In this document: one piece after another, positions 16,421 to 21,793 of the stretch | Layout of the letters: each line of letters starts with the position of its first letter | Numbering within the stretch: the first letter of the stretch is position 1 | From: an uncultured Collinsella sp. | Lineage (GTDB): Bacteria; Actinomycetota; Coriobacteriia; Coriobacteriales; Coriobacteriaceae | Direction: 5' to 3' | Length of the DNA: 21,793 bases | Assembly: GCA_900547835.1 (NCBI GenBank) | Contig: URIJ01000010.1 | Location: 1 to 21,793, forward strand | Made by a program: the position numbers and the translations under genes | The notes under the pieces: model-generated | Databases searched by the model: none | The model's input: the letters and a program-made list of their open reading frames with translations, nothing else | Told to the model about the DNA's origin: nothing

Positions 16421-16465
16421 CTTTCACCGAAAATAGTTTCTAGTGTTAGGGGTTTTCGGTGGAAG
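16421..16465 (+). promoter_or_regulatory. Inverted repeat covering the MarR gene start
   Basis: CTTTCACCGAAAA (16421-16433) and TTTTCGGTGGAAG (16453-16465) pair at 12 of 13 positions. The right arm includes the GTG start codon at 16459, and the AGGGG ribosome site lies in the 19-nt loop. It may be an operator for MarR autoregulation or an RNA hairpin limiting translation. A weak TTGCCC (16384-16389) with TATGGG (16407-16412) upstream could be the promoter. Confidence 0.45.
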
Positions 16466-16908
16466 ATACCGATTTCCATGAGCTTGGGAGTCAGCTCCTT
16501 ACCGAGTTTGGCGGCATTCACCAGCGCGTTTCGCGCTTTGTGGACAAAGCTCTCAGCGGCGAGATGGCTGTCATGCGCGCCCTTATGCTCGCTGGCGGTT
16601 CGCTCACGCCGAGCGAACTCGCTGATCGCGCCTGGGTCTCGAACGCCCGCATTGCCAATATCCTACGCGCTCTCGAAGCCAAGGGCTGGGTTGAGCGTGA
16701 GCACTCAAAGACCGACCGTCGTCGCGTACACGTCATAGTGACCGACAAGGGATTCCAGGATCTCGAAATCAAACGCCGGGAATTCGAGGACCGCACCGCG
16801 GGCTTCCTCGAGCAGCTTGGCGAAACAGATACCCAAGAGATGGTGCGCCTTCTGAGACGTGCCAACGAAATTATCGACCGCAATCAAGAAAGGAGAGATG
16901 CCGAGTGA
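16459..16908 (+). CDS. MarR family transcriptional regulator of the ABC exporter operon
   Basis: This 149-aa protein has the MarR winged helix at about 35-105: SLTPSELADRAWVSNARIANILRALEAKGWVEREHSKTDRRRVHVIVTDKG covers the recognition helix, then the wing with the conserved D-R-R-R motif. Helices for dimer formation flank it. It starts at GTG with AGGGG about 6 nt upstream. Its TGA overlaps the GTG of the first ABC gene by 4 nt, so the two are translationally coupled. MarR genes fused in this way to exporter genes usually repress them and release DNA when they bind the exported compound. The ligand is unknown. Confidence 0.9.
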   Translation: MEDTDFHELGSQLLTEFGGIHQRVSRFVDKALSGEMAVMRALMLAGGSLTPSELADRAWVSNARIANILRALEAKGWVEREHSKTDRRRVHVIVTDKGFQDLEIKRREFEDRTAGFLEQLGETDTQEMVRLLRRANEIIDRNQERRDAE

Positions 16909-19274
16909 GGATTCTCAAGCTCTTTAAAAAGCATGTCCTGGCACTGCTCGCTGCTATCGTACTTATCGTAATCAGCTGCAACGCCGATCTGGCACTGCCC
17001 ACCTACATGAGCGACATCGTCGACGTGGGCGTGCAGCAAGGCGGCATCGCCTCGCCCGTGCCCGACACCATTCGCGCCGAATCGCTCGACGACCTCGAGC
17101 TCTTTATGAGCACCAAGGACGCCAAGGCTGTGGAGGCCGTGTTTAGCAAGGCGGACAATAACGGCATTCGAACGTACAAGGGCACTGAGGAGGAGCGCTC
17201 CGACGGCGGCAAGATTGCCGACATCATGAGCCTGCCCGAGACTGTCGTCCTTTCGTTCAACCAGGGCATCGATGCCAACTCCATGGGCGACATGACCGGC
17301 GCATCTACCGAGGCAAGCGATGACGGCGCCGCTCAGGCCATGCCCACCCCCGAGCAGATGGCGGCGATGACGCCCGAGCAGCTCGCCGAGATGCAGCAGA
17401 AGGCCGCAGCGGCGCAAAACATGCAAAAGCAGATTGATGCCGACGGCGGTAAGATCACCATGAAGGGTCTGCGTCTAGGCGTTGAAGGCGGCCTAATCGA
17501 CCAGGGCAAGCTCGTCGAGGGCGCCAACGATATGGCGGACAAAATGGGCTCCATGTCGGGCTCCATCGTCACCCAGCGCGCCGTGAGCTACGTGCAGGAC
17601 GAGTACAAGGCACAGGGCATCGACCCCGCCGACGTGCAGAACGCCTACCTGGGCCGCATGGCGACCACGATGTTTGGTCTGTGCCTGATCTCGCTCGTCG
17701 CCACCATCCTGACCGGTGCCGTGGCCTCGCGCACCGCCTGCTCCATCGCCCGCGACCTGCGCCGCGAGACCTTCAACAAGGTTATGCACTTCTCGCCGGC
17801 CGAGGTGGGCAAGTTTAGCCAGGCCTCGCTCATCACCCGCTGCACCAACGACATTCAGCAGATCCAGATGGCCGCAACCCTGTTTATCCGCATGTGTCTG
17901 ATGGCCCCCGTCATGGGCATCGTCGCCGTCATGCGCGTCCTGGCCAACCATACCGGCCTAGAGTGGACCATCGCCGTGGCCATCATCGCGGTCTCGGCCG
18001 TCGTCGGCGTGCTTATGGGCCTCACCATGCCCAAGTTCAAAAAGATGCAAAGCTTTGTTGACCGCGTGAACCTTACCGCCCGCGAGCTGCTCGACGGCCT
18101 TATGCCTATCCGTTCGTTCAACCGCGAAGAGCATGAGCTCGAGCGTTTTGACAAGGCTTCGCTCGACCTGATGACCACACAGCTCTACACCAACCGCGCC
18201 ATGAGCTTTATGATGCCGCTCATGATGCTCGTCATGAACTGCATCACCGTGCTTATCGTCTGGTTTGGCGCGCAGGGCGTGTCCGACGGCGTGATGCAGG
18301 TCGGCAACATGATGGCGTTTATCTCCTACACCATGCAGATCGTCATGGCGTTTATGATCCTCACCATGGTGTCGGTCATTCTGCCCCGTGCCGAGGTCGC
18401 AGCCGAGCGCGTGGAAGAGGTCATCACCTGCCCCACGAGCATCAACGACCCTGTCTCACCCAAATTGCCTGCTGCCAGCGCGCCGCGCGGTGAGCTCACC
18501 TTCCGCGACGTGAGCTTCCAGTATCCCGATGCCCGCGCCGACGTCATCAGCGGCGTGAACTTCACCACGCATGCCGGTCAGATGCTCGGCATTATTGGCT
18601 CCACGGGCTCGGGCAAGTCCACGCTCGTGCAGTTGATTCCGCGCCTGTACGACGTCACGGGCGGCAGCATTTCGCTCGACGGCATCGACGTGCGCGACAT
18701 GGCCCTTTCCGAACTGCGCCGCCGTATTGGTTACATCCCGCAGCAGGGGCGCCTGTTCTCGGGTACCGTCGAGAGCAACCTTAAGTTTGCCGGCGACATG
18801 GTGAGCGACGAGGACATGCACCGGGCGGCACGCATCGCCCAGGCCGAGGACTTTATCGCCGAGCGCGAGGGCGGCTACGACTCCCCCATCAGCCAGGGCG
18901 GCTCCAATGTTTCGGGTGGTCAGCGCCAGCGTCTGGCCATCGCCCGCGCGTTGGCCAAAAAGCCCGAGGTCGTGGTGTTCGATGACTCGTTTAGTGCCCT
19001 CGACTACAAGACCGACGCGCGCCTACGCGAGGAGCTGGCCAAAAACGTTACCGACGCCGCGCTCGTGGTCGTGGCCCAGCGCATCGCGACCATCATGCAC
19101 GCCGACCAGATCATCGTGCTCGACGACGGCCACGTAGTGGGCACCGGCACGCACGAGGAGCTGCTGCGCAGCTGCCCGGCGTACCTGGAGATCGCACAGT
19201 CGCAGCTTTCCGCCGAGGAGCTGGGGCTTACCCAAGAAGAAATTGCAGCCGTCATGGAAGGAGGCGAGCGCTAA
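16905..19274 (+). CDS. Heterodimeric ABC exporter subunit with degenerate ATP site and large extracellular insertion
   Basis: This 789-aa half-transporter combines a six-helix exporter membrane domain with an ATPase. Its first two membrane helices (about 9-30 and 251-275) are separated by about 215 residues rich in Met, Gln, Ala and Asp, making it about 200 residues longer than usual. ATPase motifs are Walker A GSTGSGKST (about 564-572), signature VSGGQRQR (about 669), Walker B VVVFDDSF with Asp instead of the catalytic Glu, and VVAQRIATI with Gln instead of the switch His (about 723). That is the pattern of the non-hydrolytic site in heterodimeric exporters. The start is GTG, overlapping the MarR gene. 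The stop overlaps the next ATG by 1 nt (TAATG), so both subunits are made together. Confidence 0.9.
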   Translation: MRILKLFKKHVLALLAAIVLIVISCNADLALPTYMSDIVDVGVQQGGIASPVPDTIRAESLDDLELFMSTKDAKAVEAVFSKADNNGIRTYKGTEEERSDGGKIADIMSLPETVVLSFNQGIDANSMGDMTGASTEASDDGAAQAMPTPEQMAAMTPEQLAEMQQKAAAAQNMQKQIDADGGKITMKGLRLGVEGGLIDQGKLVEGANDMADKMGSMSGSIVTQRAVSYVQDEYKAQGIDPADVQNAYLGRMATTMFGLCLISLVATILTGAVASRTACSIARDLRRETFNKVMHFSPAEVGKFSQASLITRCTNDIQQIQMAATLFIRMCLMAPVMGIVAVMRVLANHTGLEWTIAVAIIAVSAVVGVLMGLTMPKFKKMQSFVDRVNLTARELLDGLMPIRSFNREEHELERFDKASLDLMTTQLYTNRAMSFMMPLMMLVMNCITVLIVWFGAQGVSDGVMQVGNMMAFISYTMQIVMAFMILTMVSVILPRAEVAAERVEEVITCPTSINDPVSPKLPAASAPRGELTFRDVSFQYPDARADVISGVNFTTHAGQMLGIIGSTGSGKSTLVQLIPRLYDVTGGSISLDGIDVRDMALSELRRRIGYIPQQGRLFSGTVESNLKFAGDMVSDEDMHRAARIAQAEDFIAEREGGYDSPISQGGSNVSGGQRQRLAIARALAKKPEVVVFDDSFSALDYKTDARLREELAKNVTDAALVVVAQRIATIMHADQIIVLDDGHVVGTGTHEELLRSCPAYLEIAQSQLSAEELGLTQEEIAAVMEGGER

Positions 19275-21130
19275 TGGCAGACGAGACCAAGACTCAGATT
19301 CCCAAGCCCACCCGCCAGCGTGGTCCCATGGGCCGCATGGGCGGCATGCGTCGCGGCGAAAAGGCCAAGGACTTTAAGGGCACCATGAGGCAGCTGCTCG
19401 GCTATATCGGCCAGCACAAGATTGCCGTGTTTGCCGCCGTCGCCTTTGCCGTGTGCTCGGTCATCTTTAACATTGTGGGACCCAAGGTGCTCGGCCAGGT
19501 TACGACCAAGCTGTTCGAAGGCCTGGTCGCCAAGGTCAACGGCACCGGCGACGTTGACTTTGACTGGATCGCCAAGACGCTCGGCTTTTTGCTCTGCCTG
19601 TATCTGGCGAGCTCTGTCTGCAGCCTGGTCCAGGGCTGGCTCATGACCGGCGTCACGCAAAAGATCTGCTACCGCATGCGCAAGGAAATCGCCGCCAAGA
19701 TTGCCGTCGTGCCGATGAGTTACTTCAACGGCCACAGCAAGGGAGACGTACTCAGCCGCATCACCAACGACGTCGATACGCTGGGTCAGTCGCTCAACCA
19801 GAGCGTGACACAGCTCATCACGTCGGTGACGCAGATTATCGGCGTGCTCGTCATGATGCTTTCGATCAGCCTGCCGCTTACCGGCGTCACCGTGCTCACG
19901 CTGCCGGCCGCCGCGATTATCCTGACCGTGATGATTCACTTCTCGCAACCGTACTTCCGCGAGCAACAGCAGGTTCTGGGCGCCGTCAACGGCATTATCG
20001 AGGAGGACTTTGCCGGCCAGAACGTCATTCAGGTGTTCGACCGCGCCGAGGCCTCGATCGAAGAGTTCGACCGTCAAAACGACCGTCTCTTTATTAGTGG
20101 CTGGCGCTCGCAGTTCCTGTCGGGCCTGATGATGCCGCTTATGAGCCTGGTGGGCAACATGGGCTACGTGGGCGTCGTCGTGGTGGGCGCGCAGCTCGCG
20201 CTGACCGGCAATGCCACGCCCGGCGACATCCAGAGCTTTATCCAGTACGTTCGAAACTTTACGCAACCCGTGCAGCAGCTGGGCAACGTGAGCAACACGA
20301 TGCAGTCGATGGCCGCTGCCACCGAGCGCGTCTTTGAGTTCTTGGCCGCGCCCGAGGAGGAGCAGAAGGCCGACGCGCAGATTCCCGAGAAGCGCCCCGG
20401 CCACGTGGTGTTTGACCATGTCAAGTTTGGCTACACGCCCGACAAGACCATCATCCACGACTTTAGCTGCGAGGCGCAGCCCGGCCAGACCATCGCCATC
20501 GTCGGCCCCACCGGCGCCGGCAAGACCACGCTCATTAAGCTGCTTCAGCGCTTTTACGACGTGGACGGCGGTTCGCTGCGCGTCGAGGGCGTCGACGTGC
20601 GCGATTGGGACCGCGCGGCACTTCGCGGCGAGTTTGCCATGGTGTTGCAGGATACTTGGCTGTTTAACGGCACCATCCGCGAAAACATCCGCTACGGACG
20701 CCCCGATGCGAGCGATGCCGAAGTCGAGGCCGCCGCACGCGCCGCACGCTGCGACCACTTTATTCATACGCTCGCCGGCGGTTACGACTTTATGATCAAC
20801 GAGGAGGGCACCAACCTGTCGCAGGGTCAGCGCCAGCTCGTGACCATCGCCCGTGCCATTTTGGCCGACCGTCCGGCGCTGATTTTGGACGAGGCGACCT
20901 CCAACGTTGACACTCGTACCGAGGAGCTTATTCAGCGTGCCATGGATGCGCTGATGCAGGGCCGCACCAGCTTTGTTATCGCACATCGCCTGTCCACGAT
21001 TCGCAACGCCGACGTGATCTTGGTGATCCGCGACGGCGACATCGTCGAGAAGGGCACACACGACGAGTTGCTCGCCCAGGGTGGCTTCTACGCCGACCTG
21101 TACAACTCGCAGTTCGACGAGGCGGCGTAA
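19274..21130 (+). CDS. Heterodimeric ABC exporter subunit with intact ATPase motifs
   Basis: This 618-aa partner of the preceding gene begins with a short basic, Gly/Met/Arg-rich cytoplasmic segment (1-40), then a six-helix exporter domain (about 45-340) and an ATPase domain (about 375-610). It has Walker A GPTGAGKTT (about 411), signature LSQGQRQ (about 515), Walker B LILDEATS with the catalytic Glu, and switch His in IAHRLST (about 570). With the degenerate partner it would form one working and one weak ATP site. The ATG shares its A with the TAA of the partner. A strong terminator follows by about 30 bp. The transported compound is unknown; drugs, peptides or lipids are all possible for this class. 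Confidence 0.93.
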   Translation: MADETKTQIPKPTRQRGPMGRMGGMRRGEKAKDFKGTMRQLLGYIGQHKIAVFAAVAFAVCSVIFNIVGPKVLGQVTTKLFEGLVAKVNGTGDVDFDWIAKTLGFLLCLYLASSVCSLVQGWLMTGVTQKICYRMRKEIAAKIAVVPMSYFNGHSKGDVLSRITNDVDTLGQSLNQSVTQLITSVTQIIGVLVMMLSISLPLTGVTVLTLPAAAIILTVMIHFSQPYFREQQQVLGAVNGIIEEDFAGQNVIQVFDRAEASIEEFDRQNDRLFISGWRSQFLSGLMMPLMSLVGNMGYVGVVVVGAQLALTGNATPGDIQSFIQYVRNFTQPVQQLGNVSNTMQSMAAATERVFEFLAAPEEEQKADAQIPEKRPGHVVFDHVKFGYTPDKTIIHDFSCEAQPGQTIAIVGPTGAGKTTLIKLLQRFYDVDGGSLRVEGVDVRDWDRAALRGEFAMVLQDTWLFNGTIRENIRYGRPDASDAEVEAAARAARCDHFIHTLAGGYDFMINEEGTNLSQGQRQLVTIARAILADRPALILDEATSNVDTRTEELIQRAMDALMQGRTSFVIAHRLSTIRNADVILVIRDGDIVEKGTHDELLAQGGFYADLYNSQFDEAA

Positions 21131-21162
21131 ATTCTGCCGCAGGGAACGAATAACGCCCGAGA

Positions 21163-21201
21163 ACGGGGGCGCAGGGCAACCTGCGCCCCCGTTTTTGTTT
21201 T
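21163..21201 (+). terminator. Strong rho-independent terminator of the MarR-ABC operon
   Basis: ACGGGGGCGCAGG (21163-21175) pairs perfectly with CCTGCGCCCCCGT (21180-21192) around a GCAA loop. The stem is followed by TTTTTGTTTT. Confidence 0.93.
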
Positions 21202-21256
21202 GCAGCCCTCGAAGCGCCTTCCCTGAGACCTCATTGACGGCGTTTTCCAGACCCCG

Positions 21257-21303
21257 TGGGCAAAAAAGAGCAAATATGAGTACTGTTACCTTTTTAGTAA
21301 CAG
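21257..21303 (+). repeat. Copy A of a 47-nt inverted repeat
   Basis: It begins TGGGCAAAAAAGAG and contains CAAATATGAGTACTGTT, then a small hairpin CTGTTAC (21283-21289) / GTAACAG (21297-21303). The second copy, at 21438-21484, is in opposite orientation and matches at 37 of 47 positions, including 17 identical nt in a row. Confidence 0.65.
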
Positions 21304-21437
21304 CCAAAACCGCCTCAAACGACCTCTTTGCGGCCTCTATTCGCCTTCAAATTAATCAAAACGCCCGTTAGCAGGCTTCTGCCTGCCAACGTTAATGAGC
21401 ATATTTATCACTTTGTCTATTATCTCGCTAGACGGAT

Positions 21438-21484
21438 ATGTTACTAGGTTAGCAACAGTACTCATATTTGGCATTTTTTGCCCA
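21438..21484 (-). repeat. Copy B of the 47-nt inverted repeat
   Basis: Read on the minus strand it begins TGGGCAAAAAATGC and shares the core with copy A, 134 bp away. Both copies carry an ATG in the core followed by similar short open frames (MSTV-FLVT and MSTV-NLVT) of 31-37 codons. I regard these as chance or element-borne frames, not supported genes. Confidence 0.65.
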
Positions 21485-21571
21485 CAGGGTGTTTCCCGGG
21501 GAACCGACAACAGCCTTAGGGCCCCACGCGGCACCACTCCCTCCCGACATCCTCCGACGTTTCCCCAGATA

Positions 21572-21610
21572 AAACCTACCAAAATAAACCTGTCCCTTTT
21601 TGGAAGGTTT
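21572..21610. repeat. Hairpin with a CCTGTCCC loop
   Basis: AAACCTACCAAAA (21572-21584) pairs with TTTTGGAAGGTTT (21598-21610) at 12 of 13 positions. The 13-nt loop contains CCTGTCCC. It lies just upstream of the promoter for the right-edge gene and resembles the fragment at 3366-3401. Confidence 0.45.
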
Positions 21611-21625
21611 CAGGGTGACAAGGAC

Positions 21626-21654
21626 TTGCACTTTAGCGTGCGACAGCGGATAAT
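21626..21654 (+). promoter_or_regulatory. Predicted promoter for the DAHP synthase gene
   Basis: TTGCAC (21626-21631) and GATAAT (21649-21654) are 17 bp apart. Transcription would start near 21661, leaving a leader of about 48 nt. There is no obvious attenuator or T-box in so short a leader. Confidence 0.68.
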
Positions 21655-21708
21655 GCCGAACACTCAACAATACGCTTATTGCTCTTTCTATAGATTGAGG
21701 AGGCCCCT

Positions 21709-21793
21709 ATGGCCATGGAATTCAAACGCAAGTTGCCAATCCCCATGGAGATCCGCGAGGAAATGCCGCTTTCTGCCGAGCTTACCGCCAAAA
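21709..21793 (+). CDS. aroF: Probable 3-deoxy-7-phosphoheptulonate (DAHP) synthase, 5' part only
   Basis: Only the first 28 codons are present. The N-terminus MAMEFKRKLPIPMEIREEMP followed by LSAELTAK resembles, from memory, class I (AroF/AroG/AroH-type) DAHP synthases of Gram-positive anaerobes, which open with a FxRKLPxPxExxExxPL pattern. The enzyme joins phosphoenolpyruvate and erythrose-4-phosphate as the first step of aromatic amino acid synthesis. GAGGAGG lies 5 nt before the ATG, a near-ideal ribosome site, and a good promoter lies upstream. The active site is outside the window, so the call rests on the N-terminal signature alone. Confidence 0.6.
   Translation, partial: MAMEFKRKLPIPMEIREEMPLSAELTAK

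Noticed and set aside
19271..21307. A 678-codon open frame on the minus strand opposite the second ABC gene
   Set aside because: It is His/Gly/Ala/Val-rich with no recognisable domain and lies fully antisense to a gene with intact Walker and signature motifs. It is a by-product of high-GC codon use.
21352..21670. Small minus-strand open frames of 73-76 codons left of the DAHP synthase promoter
   Set aside because: They overlap the inverted repeats and the promoter, with no family resemblance or ribosome site.

Overview
The window looks like a chromosomal piece from a Gram-positive, moderately high-GC, fermentative gut anaerobe. My best guess is a Coriobacteriia member close to Collinsella. 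This rests on the gene content (pyruvate formate-lyase, sucrose PTS, heterodimeric ABC exporter), the codon use and my memory of the style of its intergenic palindromes. No database was consulted. Coding is dense and mostly on the minus strand from 1 to 16.2 kb, then on the plus strand from 16.46 kb to the right edge.

Left part (1-5.3 kb, all minus). In transcription order: a DegV family lipid-binding protein (5276-4422), the pyruvate formate-lyase activating enzyme PflA (4235-3417), a membrane-anchored class A beta-lactamase-like serine hydrolase (3100-1982), MTA/SAH nucleosidase (1903-1163), the ribosome-assembly GTPase EngB (1124-534), and a DUF3990-type putative ADP-ribosyltransferase-like gene cut by the left edge. 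The last gene has two tandem 16-bp palindromes just upstream.

Sucrose/fructoside locus (5.5-11.2 kb, minus). A LacI-type repressor precedes a three-gene run: a non-canonical GH32 hydrolase, a PTS EIIBC without an IIA domain, and a canonical GH32 sucrose-6-phosphate hydrolase. AAACGTTT-like operators lie on a well-formed promoter in front of the first GH32 gene and again in front of the regulator, giving a self-consistent regulon.

Pyruvate formate-lyase locus (11.3-14.3 kb, minus). This is the most unusual part. The PFL protein (683 aa) keeps the catalytic Cys-Cys pair but ends before the glycyl-radical domain. That domain is a separate 83-aa gene downstream with its own ribosome binding site, two hairpins between the genes, and a different reading frame. 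It is therefore a split PFL, not a simple frameshift. A 130-nt nested palindrome follows.

Right part. An SDR oxidoreductase and a KdgT-type 2-keto-3-deoxygluconate permease (minus, 16.2-14.3 kb) suggest uronate or ketodeoxygluconate use. On the plus strand, a MarR regulator overlaps by 4 nt the first of two coupled ABC exporter half-transporters (16.46-21.13 kb). The first half carries a degenerate ATP site and a large extracellular insertion. A strong terminator, a stretch of inverted repeats without genes, and a good promoter precede the start of a probable DAHP synthase gene that runs off the right edge.
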